Program-made: the position numbers and the translations under genes | Shown: piece after piece, positions 9,884 through 21,351 of the stretch | How positions within the stretch are numbered: position 1 is the stretch's first letter | Layout of the letters: each line of letters opens with the position of its first letter | Assembly (NCBI GenBank): GCA_023212725.1 | Contig: JALBYF010000037.1 | Location: 120,161 to 184,160 of the forward strand | Reading direction: 5' to 3' | Length of the DNA stretch: 64,000 nucleotides | Origin: Tranzscheliella williamsii | Taxonomy: Eukaryota; Basidiomycota; Ustilaginomycetes; Ustilaginales; Ustilaginaceae | The notes under the pieces: generated by a model | The model's input: only the letters and a program-made list of their open reading frames with translations | Told to the model about the DNA's origin: nothing | The model's database searches: none

Positions 9884-12150
9884 CCTTTCAGCCAGAAGTC
9901 CTCGCAGGCGCTAAGCTGCCAGGCATTGCAGTCACTCATGTACCACTACAGCTTCGGTCCCTTCCCCATATACCTGCCTTCGTAACGCCATCGGGGCCGA
10001 TTGCCGCCGATCGGGCGCACACCCATCTGGGACGCATGCGACTTGGATCCGATCTAGCCCGGGTCCGATCTAGCCCGTGTTGCGAGTTGTGTTGGCGTGA
10101 ACAAGTCCGCATCGAAAGAAGGCTAGTGAAGAGACATGTGAGGCTAGCCAGATCCGTCTTGGAAGGCATCTTTGCTGCTCGGCTTGATCCGCCGCGTTGT
10201 ACGTCGGAGTGGAAATTTCAAGTCGAGGCCGTGCCGAAGCCGCTCCTGGGCACGGCATCCCTGCAGAATCAGCTCGATATTTGTTCTCGCTGCCCCTCCT
10301 CGAGCACATCTGTTGCTTGGTCTATCCCATCCCCTCATTCCTTCTCCTTGCACAACCAAAATGCTCAACAGATACGATGTAGGAAGAGAGTAGTGCGGAG
10401 CAAGCAACCGACGGACGGACGGACAGAGTCGGGCGTCAACCCAGCTAACAAAGGTCTATTTCGTGTATCTGTCGCGCCGGCCAAAAGATCAAAGCTTGGC
10501 GAGAGGATTTTAGTGTGAACGGCATCCCACCCGCTGCTCGATCCGGCCAGTCCGCCGGGACGAGCATGCTTCCTCAGCGTGAAGCGGGAAGAAGACAACT
10601 CCAGCACAAGAGCGGGCGAGCGCCCCAGCCGCTGCTAGCGTCGTCGCCTGACTCACCTTGGCAATGGGCTGGGACGGTCTAGCCAGGGTCGGTTTGTAGC
10701 TTTCAGCGTGTTAGTAGGAAGATTCAGGCGACCTAAAGTAAGGGTTAGTTGGATTAACCGGCATTTTACGTACCGACGCCGTTGCTATTATCCACGGCAT
10801 CAAGCTGAGCTGCCGAACAAGTTACGCGCCTCGCCAGCATGCGTTCGATTTCGAAGCGCGCGTTTACTACGGTTAATGCTGAAGTCGGCACTTCCGGTCC
10901 AGTTGGGTGGCTTGGGTGTGCCGAGAGTGACGTCTAATCCACCATGAGCTGCACCCGATGCCGGCCCACCCGTCTCTGCCCTTGTGCTGTTCGGCCGTTT
11001 GCGTGTTTCGCGCCTGCCGACTGGCCGAGGTCACAGCAATTCGACTGGCTTTCTCGCAGGCTTCGTTCCGCAGTCACATCCCAATCGATTCCACGCTCGC
11101 ACCTTCCGAAGGGCATCATCACATTCAACATCGGCAGGCATCCGCAGGCCCAGTACTGCCGGCAGAGCAGACGCACGATCTGCGGCAGTAAGGCAGCAGT
11201 AATGCAGCCGTGCTGTGTTTAGCAAAGCAGGAGCAGAAGCAGCAGCCGTCGAGCAGCAGCAGTTGCAGCGGCACGAATTGCCGACGGTTGGCCGCTCGCT
11301 TGCATTACCTCGTCGACGATCTGGCTGCACGTCTCTACGCTGCCAGATGCTGCGAGCATATTTCGCTGTCTTCCCCCCAGCAGACCCTTGAAAAGTGACC
11401 AGATGCTCGTCATCCATTAGCAGACCTTGTCTCTCTCCTGCCTTTCCCACACGGCAACAGGACTCTCTTGTTGAGCATTACAGGGCTCTTCGGCACCGTT
11501 TACGCCGTCCATCTTCAACGGCAGCTAGCCTAGCTGGCCTACTCTGTCTACAGCCGATCGATGGCCCCATTCTACTAGATCTCGTAGGTCCGCCAGGCTG
11601 CTAGGCTGCTCTTCGATTCGCTCTACACGAACGCGACGATCCCGGCAGAGCAATCTGAGCGGAAAAACGTGCTTGCTTGCTTGCCTTGCCGTCTCGCTTC
11701 CAGATCTGATCATGCCATATGGGTCCAGGTAGCCTTGTTTCCAACGTCGTCTAGCCGCTGCCTCCGTATTGTAGCCTCCAGCCTCTACAGCAAGTAAGCT
11801 TTTTGCCGTTTACGCCGCAATTTCGCGCAACAAGGCTTCGATTGCATCGCATCGGCATCCAGTATCGTGCAGCAGTGCGGGTTCGCTCCCATCTGCCGAC
11901 TTGTCACCTGGCTGACTCCATCTTCACCGCTCTTGTTTTACCGGCTGAAGAGTGCCCCTGCAAGACCCTACTCCGTCGTCTCCCTAGCTCAACCACACGG
12001 AATCCGCAGCTTACCATGTCTTTGTTATAGAAAAGCACAGCCTAGAGCCCCTCTATCCGCCACTTGTGCTATTTCTTGCGACGGACCGCTTCTTCCGCTC
12101 ACGACACACCAGAACCTAGACCCCGCGGTGGCGACCCATTGTACGTCAAC
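9884..12150. other. Long intergenic region upstream of MFS transporter
   Basis: 2.27 kb with no supported gene. It contains a 16-bp tandem duplication near 10048-10077, a CAG-rich patch near 11220-11270, and a pyrimidine-rich stretch from about 11750 that probably belongs to the MFS gene's 5' leader. Open frames here are short and without family resemblance. Confidence 0.5.
10046..10077. repeat. 16-bp unit tandem duplication
   Basis: TCCGATCTAGCCCG occurs at 10048-10061 and again at 10064-10077, a period of 16 bp. Two copies only; no gene overlaps it. Confidence 0.8.
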
Positions 12151-14091
12151 ATGGCGTCGACCATCCAGCCTCTCCAAAGGGCCCTATCGCGTGCTGCAGT
12201 ATCAGTCCGCGGCCAGCAGATAGACCGCCCCACCGCCGTAGGCCCCGAAGCTCCTCTACAGCCCCTCTCACAAGCAGAAATCGAGGCCATTCAGCTGGTT
12301 GATGACGAGGATTCTCGCCAGTGGTCGAATTCCAAGAAATGGCTCACGACCGTCATCATCTCGCTCATGGGGTTCATCTCGCCCCTCGGATCGTCAATTT
12401 TGGTACCCGGCTGCTCCTTTCTTGACCATACTTTCAGATTGGACTCGAGGACACTGTCCGTCTTGCCGGTTTCCGTCTTTGTTCTAGGCCTTGGCGTGGG
12501 CCCTTTTATGCTTGCGCCGTGGTCAGAAACGATCGGCCGCCAACCTGTCTACGTCGTGTCCAGTGCTATCTTTATTCTCTTCAACATTGGTTCAGCTCTT
12601 AGCCCTACCTTTGCCGTGCTGAACGTGCTTCGATTCTTTGCTGGCGCTGCAGGTAGCACAGGCCCTAGTCTCGGCGCCGGAAGTATCGGAGACATGTTCG
12701 GCCCGAGAGAAAGAGGTCGAGCCCAGGCTTTGTACGGCTTAGGACCGCTGATGGGGCCGGTGCTCGGTAGCGTCATCGGTGGATTCGTCGCTGATGCTGT
12801 AAACGGTTGGAGATGGCTTCTGCATACCCTCACTATCCTCTCAGCCGTCATCTTTGTCGTCGTTCTTCTCTCTCTCCAGGAGACCTACGCCCCCGTCCTC
12901 CTCCGTAAGAAACGCGAGAGGGCCGTCCAGGCCCGGCTCAAAGAGATCAAGGATCGAGACCCTGTGACTGCTACTCTAGTGGTGCCAGCGTTGTCGTTGA
13001 CCCAACGCTTCACTCAACTCCTGGTCAATATGCGCCCCAGCAACGAAACTCTGACGAGACTCAAAACCGCTCAGTCTCGTCCGTTCCGGTTGCTCTTCAC
13101 GAATCCTATCTGTGCGATTTTCTCCTACTATCTTGGCTTCTGCTACGGAATCATCTATTTGTTCCTTACGCAGCACCCCTTGCTCTTCCAGACGAGAAAG
13201 GGTGAGCCAGATGCTCCACCGACCCGAATTCTGCCCACATACAATTGGGATCTGGGCATTTCGGGTCTCTCGTATCTCGGCCTCGGCTTCGGTTTCCTTG
13301 CCGCGGCGTTTATCAACGTTATGCTGCAAGATAGCATCTACGCCAGATTGGTCATCACCGACGGCGAGCTCGGTTGGTTCCTTTTCCGCGACAGGCTCAT
13401 CATCGAGCAGCTCATGGAGGAACGGCGTTGTTTGAAGCCGGATCATGGTGCAGGAGATGACGCTGCGGCTTCTGCGGCCGAGAAAGGTGATGTAGCAGCG
13501 ACACCAGCAGATGCTCAGCGAAATATGCTTCAAGAGAACGCAGCTCGCAAAGCGGCTACCATCGAAGACACGCAAATTGCAAGCGCTCCTGCTGCCACAG
13601 ACGCATCCACAGGCTCGGGCACACCAGTGCCTACCTACATTGACCAAGTCAAGCAAGTTTCCCCAACGGCGCCCGCCATGAAGAAGGGCCGACCCGAGTA
13701 CCGGCTGCCGCTGTGCTTTGTCGGTATGCTGATTCTGCCTTGCGGCATGTTCTGTTTCGGGTGGTCGGCGGTCAACCGGACGCACTGGATGGTGCCGCTG
13801 ACCGGGTCGTTTCTGGTCGGCTGCGCGACGATCCTGTGCTTCCAGACGATCCTCGTGTATCTGGTCGACGCGTTTGTGCCCTACTCGGCGTCGGCGACGG
13901 CGTGTGCGGTGCTGCTGCGCTCGATCCTCGCCGCCGCGTTTCCCCTCTGTGCCGAGTACATGTTCGAGGACCTTGGCTACGGCTGGTCCTGCTCGCTGCT
14001 CGCCTTCATCGGCATGCTCGGCATCCCCCTCCCGCTCATCCTCTACCGCTACGGCGAACAGCTTCGCCACAAGTACCAGTTCAAGGGCTAA
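12151..14091 (+). CDS. MFS transporter, DHA1 (polyamine/multidrug) type
   Basis: Plasma-membrane proton antiporter of the major facilitator superfamily, 646 aa. The start is the ATG at 12151 (CAACATGG); the frame is open upstream but without another ATG. About twelve hydrophobic segments are visible: the first six from about residue 67 to 265, the second six from about 330 to 635. MFS motif C-like GPLMGPVLGSVIGGF (about residues 207-221) marks the drug/H+ antiporter subgroup. The loop after TM2 (WSETIGRQPVY) is the DHA1 form of motif A. A long hydrophilic Ala/Thr-rich loop (about 420-510) separates TM8 and TM9. Substrate unknown; yeast relatives include Tpo-type polyamine exporters. The gene converges on Cox15, stop codons 255 bp apart. 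Confidence 0.88.
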   Translation: MASTIQPLQRALSRAAVSVRGQQIDRPTAVGPEAPLQPLSQAEIEAIQLVDDEDSRQWSNSKKWLTTVIISLMGFISPLGSSILVPGCSFLDHTFRLDSRTLSVLPVSVFVLGLGVGPFMLAPWSETIGRQPVYVVSSAIFILFNIGSALSPTFAVLNVLRFFAGAAGSTGPSLGAGSIGDMFGPRERGRAQALYGLGPLMGPVLGSVIGGFVADAVNGWRWLLHTLTILSAVIFVVVLLSLQETYAPVLLRKKRERAVQARLKEIKDRDPVTATLVVPALSLTQRFTQLLVNMRPSNETLTRLKTAQSRPFRLLFTNPICAIFSYYLGFCYGIIYLFLTQHPLLFQTRKGEPDAPPTRILPTYNWDLGISGLSYLGLGFGFLAAAFINVMLQDSIYARLVITDGELGWFLFRDRLIIEQLMEERRCLKPDHGAGDDAAASAAEKGDVAATPADAQRNMLQENAARKAATIEDTQIASAPAATDASTGSGTPVPTYIDQVKQVSPTAPAMKKGRPEYRLPLCFVGMLILPCGMFCFGWSAVNRTHWMVPLTGSFLVGCATILCFQTILVYLVDAFVPYSASATACAVLLRSILAAAFPLCAEYMFEDLGYGWSCSLLAFIGMLGIPLPLILYRYGEQLRHKYQFKG

Positions 14092-14346
14092 CCGTCCTCG
14101 CCGCCACGCAGCACCGCCCCTTCTAGACGCATTGCATCGCCTAATTCCATCGCGCATTGGCACCGCCTCTTGTACTTCTAGCCATCTCTTATCCCACAAC
14201 ATCCATTGTGGACGCCTCTCACGCTCTCGGTCTCGTTCAGTGAATGGTGGTTTCAGTGAAACGGGAAGCGGATGTACGCGCCGTACAAATACAGGCTGGC
14301 GGATGCGGCGCAGTGCGACGCCAGCCGCGAGAAAAAGGGGGAGAAG

Positions 14347-16113
14347 TTAGGTAGTGATGGGAGGCGAGGCGGGATGCTTGAGGACTCTTTGGAGGATAGT
14401 GGGGTGGCGGGAGGAGAGGTGGGCAAGGAGGCGGGGTGGGATGGGGCGCATGGCGGCGAGCATGGCGGTGAGGACGGAGAGGAGGGCGAGGGAGCCGGCC
14501 TGGTGGGCGGAGGCGAGGGGGATGGGGACCATGTAGATGAGGGTGGAGATGCCGAGGGAGACTTGGAGGGCGACGGTGGCGGCTGCGGCGTGGGCGAGCT
14601 GGAGGATGCGGGGGGGGAGGGTGCCGCGGGTCTGGGTGCGGTAGACGCGCGCCAGCGTGCGCGTCCGCCAGGCGAGCGCGAGCACTGCACACGCCGTCGT
14701 CACCGCCAGGGTGCGGTGCACAAGCTGGACGGTCACCGGATTCTGCGTCAGGTTGCGCCACACCCGGTCGCTCCCGTCCGCCTTCTGCACGAACCGATCA
14801 TCCAGCAGCTCCGCCACGGGCGGCGCCAGCCGCCCCTCCCCCATCGTCGGAAACTCGTTGTACACCAGCCCCGCATCCAGCCCGGCGACCAGCGCGCCCG
14901 ACATCGCCGTCGTGAAGACCAGCGCCGTAACCACCTTGGTCAGCCGTGAGTGCCCCCGCACCAGACGGTGTTTGAGCGTCTCGGCTAGCCGCTGCACCAC
15001 CGCCATTGAATTGACAGGCACGCCAGCAACCTTCCCCTTCCCCGACACCATATTGTGGTCCCTCTGGATGCAGAGACCCGTATGCAGCATGGCCAGATAG
15101 ACCAGGAAGGCGGTGCCCATGTGCGCCGCTAGGCGGAAGTGCGAAACTCGGGGCGTCCAGTCCGCAGTCGTGTTGAGCGTCTGCGCAGACGAGCTGGGGA
15201 CGCTGGCATCGAACCTCATCCTGCCATCCTGTGTGTTGGCCGTCGAGTTGGGGTGGTCATCCTTGATGCCCGGCAGAGCGGCGGCGGCCAACTTCGCCTT
15301 GCCGCTGGGCTCGGGTGCCGTCAGGCCAGACTTGACCATGAACCAGCCGAGGAAGCCTTGGAATCCGATCCCGGCAGCGATCGCCACCAGTTTCCACCTG
15401 GTGCCGGCACTGACCCATCTGCGTGTGATGAAGAAGGCGGCAGGAAGGACGAAAGCGACACCGATCACCCTGCCCAGTACTCGGTGGCCCCACTCCCACA
15501 TGTAGATCGACTTGAAGTCTTCCAGAGACATCTTGGAGTTGAGGAGCACGAATTCGGGCGTCTGCTTGTACTTGTCCCACTCTGCCTCCCATTCCGCCGT
15601 GCTGATCGGGAGCCGCATGCCTTTGAAGCCCGGATTCCACTCGGTAATGGACAGCCCTGACTCTGTCAGCCTGGTCAGGCCGCCAACGACGACGATAGCA
15701 TAGACAAGGAAGGCGAGAGCATAAAGGTGGATCGCAACAGATGGTCTAGAAGTGATCGGTGGAGATGTGCTGCTTGCACCACCAGCCGAGGCAGCTGTGG
15801 CCACTGGAGCCGAAGCAGGGCTGTGAATGTGCGGAGAGGCGGGTAATGCTGAAGAGGCCACGGTAGACCGGAATCGCCCTGGGAGCAAAGTGAGGATGCC
15901 GACAGGCCGCGCTGATGCCACCGGCGTTAATGCTGGAAGACCAGATGCTGCGTACAAGCGGAGAACAGCCGACGTTTGCACAAGCCGAGGGGCGCAGGAC
16001 GTGTTGAGCTTAGGTAGCGGCGCTGCCCTTGATTGGCGAGACAGACATGGCCACGACTTGGACATGCACGCCGTCAGCCTCATGCCGAGCCTAGGTGCTA
16101 TGAAGGATGACAT
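14347..16113 (-). CDS. COX15: Cytochrome c oxidase assembly protein Cox15 (heme a synthase)
   Basis: Oxidises heme o to heme a in the mitochondrial inner membrane for cytochrome oxidase assembly. 588 aa from the ATG at 16113 (A at -3), single exon. The N-terminal about 140 residues are Arg/Ser/Ala-rich, consistent with a matrix presequence. The core starts with LVYAIVVVGGLTRLTESGLS and ITEWNPGFKGMRLP, and includes the heme-ligand-type histidines in WEWGHRVLGR, RLAAHMGTAFL, QLVHRTLAV and SAHQAGSLALL. Hydrophobic segments match the expected eight membrane helices. A loop of about 60 residues rich in Asn/Ser/Asp lies between the two halves. bL19m is transcribed in the same direction 427 bp upstream. 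Confidence 0.95.
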   Translation of the reverse strand: MSSFIAPRLGMRLTACMSKSWPCLSRQSRAAPLPKLNTSCAPRLVQTSAVLRLYAASGLPALTPVASARPVGILTLLPGRFRSTVASSALPASPHIHSPASAPVATAASAGGASSTSPPITSRPSVAIHLYALAFLVYAIVVVGGLTRLTESGLSITEWNPGFKGMRLPISTAEWEAEWDKYKQTPEFVLLNSKMSLEDFKSIYMWEWGHRVLGRVIGVAFVLPAAFFITRRWVSAGTRWKLVAIAAGIGFQGFLGWFMVKSGLTAPEPSGKAKLAAAALPGIKDDHPNSTANTQDGRMRFDASVPSSSAQTLNTTADWTPRVSHFRLAAHMGTAFLVYLAMLHTGLCIQRDHNMVSGKGKVAGVPVNSMAVVQRLAETLKHRLVRGHSRLTKVVTALVFTTAMSGALVAGLDAGLVYNEFPTMGEGRLAPPVAELLDDRFVQKADGSDRVWRNLTQNPVTVQLVHRTLAVTTACAVLALAWRTRTLARVYRTQTRGTLPPRILQLAHAAAATVALQVSLGISTLIYMVPIPLASAHQAGSLALLSVLTAMLAAMRPIPPRLLAHLSSRHPTILQRVLKHPASPPITT

Positions 16114-16540
16114 TTTTTTTATGTTGCGAGCGGAGAAGCCAGGAAGTCGGGCCAGATGCAGCTCACTATAAAGCAAGGTCCCCTTACAACATGTCTAGCG
16201 GGCTGAGAAGAGTCACGCCGGACCTGACCAAGGTCGATGCAGATGATGTTGTCGAAGGACAAACGTCCGTCAAGCGCTTAGCAAATTACGATCTTCTTAT
16301 TCGTGATCCGTTTGGCAGCTGACCGCATCTGCCGATCTGCAAGCCCGATGTGGCGGATTGCCTTTCCCCGATCAGCTCCCATTGCTTCCTTGCAAGTTGC
16401 CTCTCGCCGACAAGATGTCCACCCATCTCATACACTTTGCACTACTCGAACGTGAAACGCAATCGGCTTCGGAGAATAGCTGGTGGTACAGCGGTGCGCC
16501 CAACACATGTTATCAGTCAAGGGTAGAGGGAGGCAGTGCT
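16114..16540. other. Intergenic between bL19m and Cox15
   Basis: 427 bp between two same-strand genes: the 3' UTR of bL19m and the Cox15 promoter. A run of eight T/A bases directly precedes the Cox15 ATG. No other feature recognised. Confidence 0.5.
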
Positions 16541-17397
16541 CTATCGTCGGCTGCCTCGTCGTTTGGCCATTTCCTGCGCCTTCTTGTCCTCTTGCAGGCG
16601 CTGCTGCTTGATCACATTTCCGATACCTGCTAGGCGACGGTCGTCCTTCCTCAGGTAGTACAGCTTGGCGCGTCTTGTCCTGCGCAGCTTCCCGGACTTG
16701 TCGTTCTTACCGGCCAGAGCGCGCTGGATTACCCGGACATCCTTCAACAACGGAGAGTACAGGTTGAACCGCATCTCCACACCCAGCTTCTGCACCAGAT
16801 TACGCAGCACGAAAGAAGTTGAAACGCCTCGCCTTCGGACTCCGATTAGGACGCCGGAGAAGGAAGAGAAATTGGTCTTGAGTGGCGATGTCCATGACTC
16901 GATAATAAGGACAGACCCGGACGGAATGCGATCCGGTGAGTTTCGGTCGAACAGCTTGGTGAGGCGGTTGCCTGGATCGTAGCGTGCGCGCAGGTCCGAG
17001 TGCACTCGGGGCATCACTGCCGAGAAAACTGACTTTGGCTCAGGTGGAGCAGTCACGCCTTGCTTGGTCGAGACAAAGACGGGCACTTGCGGAACCAAAG
17101 CTGCAGAAGAGAAAGGGTAGACAGCCGCTAACAAATCACAGTGCAAAAACAAGCTTGGCACGATCAGCAAAACAGCCCAGTAACGACACCTACCCGTCTG
17201 AATGCTGCTGGCGACTTACATCTTTCGTTAGGTGCGGGGTTTGCATCTGCCTTGGCAGCTGCCGTCTTCGTTGTAGAAGATACGCATCGCCGCGACGAGG
17301 GTCCAGCTTCGCAAGACCTAGCGACACTCGAGCTGGACTCGACGGTGAGCGATCGAAACAGCGCTGTGAGTTGTCTGTGGGACCTCGAGATAGACAT
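16541..17397 (-). CDS. IMG1: Mitochondrial large-subunit ribosomal protein bL19m
   Basis: bL19 family protein of the mitochondrial ribosome. Two exons: 17397..17220 and 17100..16541, with intron 17219..17101 (GTAAGT...CTGCAG, 119 nt), phase 1. The joined product is 245 aa. Exon 1 encodes an N-terminus rich in Ser/Arg without acidic clusters (MSISRSHRQLTALFRSLTVE), a typical matrix-targeting sequence. The L19 domain is in exon 2: SGSVLIIESW, FSGVLIGVRRRGVSTSFVLRN, GVEMRFNLYSP and RRTRRAKLYYLR, the family hallmark. Starting inside exon 2 would lose the targeting peptide, which supports the spliced model. Yeast homologue Img1; symbol by homology. It is divergent from NOT3 across 507 bp. Confidence 0.9.
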
Positions 17398-17904
17398 CTT
17401 GGGAGATGGGCTGTATCACACGCGCCGTGTGCAGGGATGGTAAGACGCCTAGGCTCCGATGGTGATGGGGACGAGATGGGAATATGTTGAAAAATCCATT
17501 TCTTCGCAAGGCAGCCTGGCGGGGAGATGTACCATCTCTCGCACGAGAAACAATTGTTTGCGCGTTGGCTCCTCACACTGAAGCCATCCGGATCCGTAGC
17601 TTGGGAACAGCGAGCGGAAACAGCACGGACTTGTGTAATCGAGAGAAAAGCGCAGCGGTTAAGCGTTATTCGTCTTGCCACGATCCTCATCATCCACATC
17701 ACCTGCCGAAGCTCAACAACAAGTCTCCACTCCGGCGCCATATCTACCTACAGCGCATCCGACAACGAAGGCATCCTTGCAGAGCCACGCATCCTCATCG
17801 CGCCGAGGTTCGCCGTGCCTGGCTGCCATCGTTTCACTAAGCTCGAACAACAGTGCACATCCTGGTTGTCTGCGTCTGCGCACACAGTGCATGATTAGTC
17901 CACA
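17398..17904. promoter_or_regulatory. Divergent promoter region bL19m / NOT3
   Basis: 507 bp between divergent start codons. Pyrimidine- and CA-rich sequence precedes the NOT3 ATG. No specific operator recognised. Confidence 0.5.
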
Positions 17905-20055
17905 ATGGCGGCGAGGAAGTTGCAAACAGAGATCGACAAGACCTTGAAAAAGGTCGCCGAAGGTGTCGAGGTGTTTGAAGACATGTACGAAAACCTTCAA
18001 AGATCCTCCAATTCGGCACTCAAGGACAAGATGGAGTCCGATCTCAAAACACAGATCAAGAAGCTGCAAAGGTTAAGAGATCAGATCAAGACCTGGCTGC
18101 AAAGTAATGACATCAAGGACAAGAAGCCGTTACTGGACAACAGGAAGCTCATCGAGACACAGATGGAGAAGTTCAAGGCCTGCGAGAAGGAGATGAAGAC
18201 AAAAGCTTTCTCCAAAGAGGGTCTGATAGCCGCGGCCAAGATGAATCCGAAGGACAGGGAGAAGGCTGAGATCCAAGATTGGCTTACAGGTCAAGTGGAT
18301 GAGCTCTCGCGGCAGGTAGAAACCGCCGAGGCTGAGATTGAAACCATCTCAGGGTCAGGCAAAAAGAAGAAAGGATCGGCCAAGGATGAACGAGCGTCAG
18401 AACTCGAACATATGAATGACCGGAGAAACTGGCATATCATGCGACTAGAAATCGTGCTTCGGATGCTCGAAAACGGAACCATCGAGACAGAACGGGTGCA
18501 GGACATCAAAGAAGACATATCTTACTTTGTTGAAAGTAATATGGAAGAAGACTTCGAAGAGGATGATGGTATCTACGACGATCTGAACCTCGACGACGGC
18601 GAGGAGGCGTTCGGGCTCAAAGATACAGACGACATCCAGAGCAACCACGACAGTGCCGACGGTCTGGACGATGTCAGCTTTCAGGATGCCAAGGACACGC
18701 CAACGAAGCCGAGAAGGGACAGTACTGTGGAAATCAAGAAGGAAGAGCCCTCGCCTTCACCCGCGCCAGCGGCACCGACTTCTGCACCAGCCGCAGCAAC
18801 AACACCTACGACAGCAGCGGCCAAGAAGACAGCCAAGAAGCCGTCTCAAGAACCAGTGGCGGTGCCCAAAGAAAAGGCTGTACCGACGGCCAACTTTGCG
18901 CAAGCCAAAGCACCAGCACCTCAAGCTTCCGTGACCTCGCCTACGAAAGCACCCAGTGCAGCGCCGCTACCACCCATTCGATATGCTGCTGCCGCCGCTG
19001 CAGCTGTAGGAGCCGCTGCCGCCGCCGCAGGTGCGCTCGTCGCCAACAATGGGGATGCTGCCAACGCCGCGTCGTCGGCGACAACCAATGAGGCCGCATC
19101 AGATGCCACTGTACCATCACCCACGACATCGACAGCACCAAGCATATCCCAGTCGCAAGAAGGCTCGCTCTCACAATCCACAGCGACCAGTATGCCGCCA
19201 CCGTTCGAGGCGACAAAGAATGCCGAGGCAGACAAGCGACGCTCCGCATCTCCAGCGCCGCCAGGTCTCACCAAGGCGGAATCAGCTGCCAACGGAGCAT
19301 CTGCTTCAACAACTACAGAGCCAGCTTCTACAGGGTCTGGATACCAAGCAGCTCAGCTGGCAGCCAGTTCAGCAGCAGCAGGCGTCGTCCAGCCTTCGGG
19401 CGGAGGAGCGGGCACCGCAGCGCAACAGGCGGTGGCACAGAAGCAGGCCGGTACCGAGGCGAGGTTGCCAAGCTCGTTGACCGACCTTGTTTCATCGTTC
19501 GAGTCGGCCAAGCAAAAGTCATTGCGACGGGATAGCAGTCTGAGCGGCGTTCACAAGTCGTTGGAATCTAGCTTCATGAACGTGCCCGAACCGCTGGATT
19601 CGGACAAGCCAAAGTACTATGTGCCTAAGAATCCGTTCCCGACACCAAGCTACTACCCGCAAGCGCCAGCGAGCGTGTTTGACAATCCGGCGCTGTATTC
19701 CAAGTTTGACGTGGATACACTGTTCTACATCTTCTACTACCAGCAGGGTACATACCACCAGTATCTCGCCGCCAAGGAGCTGAAGAAGCAGAGCTGGCGC
19801 TTCCACAAGCAATATCTTACCTGGTTCCAAAGGCATTCCGAGCCGCAAGCCATCACGGACGAGTACGAGCAGGGTGTGTACGTCTACTTCGACTGGGAAG
19901 GTTCGTGGTGTCAACGAAAGAAGAGCGATTTCAGGTAAGTGTTCTGCGAGACGGCTCCCTGATAGCTGTGCCGGAGGCTGATGTTGCTTGTATCGTGCTC
20001 CTTTGTCGGCTTTGTGGCGTGCAGATTTGAATATCGATGGCTGGAAGACAACTAG
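17905..20055 (+). CDS. NOT3: CCR4-NOT complex subunit Not3/Not5
   Basis: Subunit of the CCR4-NOT deadenylase complex in mRNA decay and transcription. Two exons: 17905..19934 and 20025..20055, intron 19935..20024 (GTAAGT...GTGCAG, 90 nt). The last exon codes for ten residues plus stop, completing the C-terminal FEYRWLEDN typical of the family; without splicing the protein ends early. Joined length 686 aa. The N-terminal Not3 coiled coil is residues 1-235 (KLQTEIDKTLKKVAEGVEVF, then the LKKLQR/IKTWL helices). Residues about 235-255 are acidic. Residues 280-545 are Ala/Pro/Thr/Ser low complexity with alanine runs. The NOT box is about 575-686 (YVPKNPFPTPSYYP, FDVDTLFYIFYYQQGTYHQYLAA, WRFHKQYLTWFQRH). 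Confidence 0.95.
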
Positions 20056-21216
20056 ACGGCCGTGATCGGGGCGGGTGTTTCATCTCGCTCCCGATCTCAG
20101 CGTCACCTATTTTCCCTTCCCTGTGCTCCTAACCGCGCGATACGGCTTATCCCATCATGTATTACCATCTCGACTGCTCTGCGGGCTCTTTTCTCGGGCT
20201 TCTCTCAATGAAATGTCCAACTGCCACCTAGTCAGACCCACATAGCCCAGCACTGGGGAGAGGGGTTCAGCCTGGTCTCGTGATCACGCCGTGCGTGGTT
20301 TGTCGCACTCCACGTAGACCAGCGCGTTGCTGGACCCTCTACGGTACGTGAGCATCGATGTCTTGGACGGCTACGCAGCCCGACGACTCGGCACGGCGGT
20401 CGAAAAGTCTCAGCAGCTGCATTGGACCCTGCCGAGACGTGTGTGAGGTGCGAGGCGAAGAGGGGTGGCGGAGCTGGTAGCGTGGGAAGGAGGGGCGTGG
20501 GCGGCGGAACGTGCTCGCGCGCGACCCACGCTCTGTCTTGGCCGCAAGCTGACCGAGTGCGGGGGAACGGATCGCATCCCCCGGCGCGGCTGCTGTGGTT
20601 TCCTTCCAACGACGCGCAGTAGCGCCGTTCGGCTCGCGGCCTAGCTGCGCGCATTGCCAATCCGAGTTGCGTCCACAACCCCCAAACACCAGGCAAACAC
20701 GCCTCGCAACAGTTGGGGACAACTGTTTGTTCGAGCGCATGCATACTACTAGCGGCGCATTCGCAGCTGGGTGCAACGGTGTCGTCGCCACCAAGCCGCG
20801 CCCTCATGCGTGGAATGCGCAACTCGCACATCGGATCGACACCGCCACTGCCTACCTCAGTGCCGCAACACAGACACCCTGACCTCGGTCGCTGAGCATG
20901 AATGGAAATTACCATCATGAATGGAAGCCGCGCTGCGTTTGGCATGAGCGCCGAGCACCGCACCGTACGATAGGATTTCGGATGTACATGCGAGATAGAT
21001 GGGGAAATGGTCTCGAGACTCATCCACTTCGACGACCGTGGATTCGGCCAGGTCGAGAATAAATTAGTCTTGACCGCTGAAACCGCGGGTCAAACCATCA
21101 GAACCGGTGTGGGAGCCAGCGATCAACGCGTTATCTGGCGAATCACAGCCATGCCGTCACGGCCAGGAAATTTCAATGCATCCGACTGCGCGCGCCAGCT
21201 GCCTTGCTGTAACAAC

Positions 21217-21264
21217 TGCTGCTGCTGCAAGTGCTGCTGCTGCAAATGTTGCTGTTGCTGCTGG
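21217..21264. repeat. CTG/TGC-rich trinucleotide tract
   Basis: Interrupted CTG/TGC repeats (about 48 bp), reading CAG-rich on the minus strand. No supported coding sequence overlaps it. Confidence 0.7.
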
Positions 21265-21351
21265 AATTGTGATTGCTATCTCGGGCGCTTTGCATACTGC
21301 AGCTTACACGAGATGCTCGACAGCGGATCTGGTCCATCACGTCACTCACAC

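Noticed and set aside
10740..10760. Telomere-like GGGTTAG
   Set aside because: A single unit only, inside unique sequence; not a telomeric array.
12976..14202. 408-codon frame antisense to the MFS transporter
   Set aside because: Composition is a shadow of the transporter codons; no domain or start context.
20232..21023. 263-codon minus-strand frame downstream of NOT3
   Set aside because: No motif, Arg/Pro/Cys-rich, weak start, and lies in repeat-bearing intergenic sequence.
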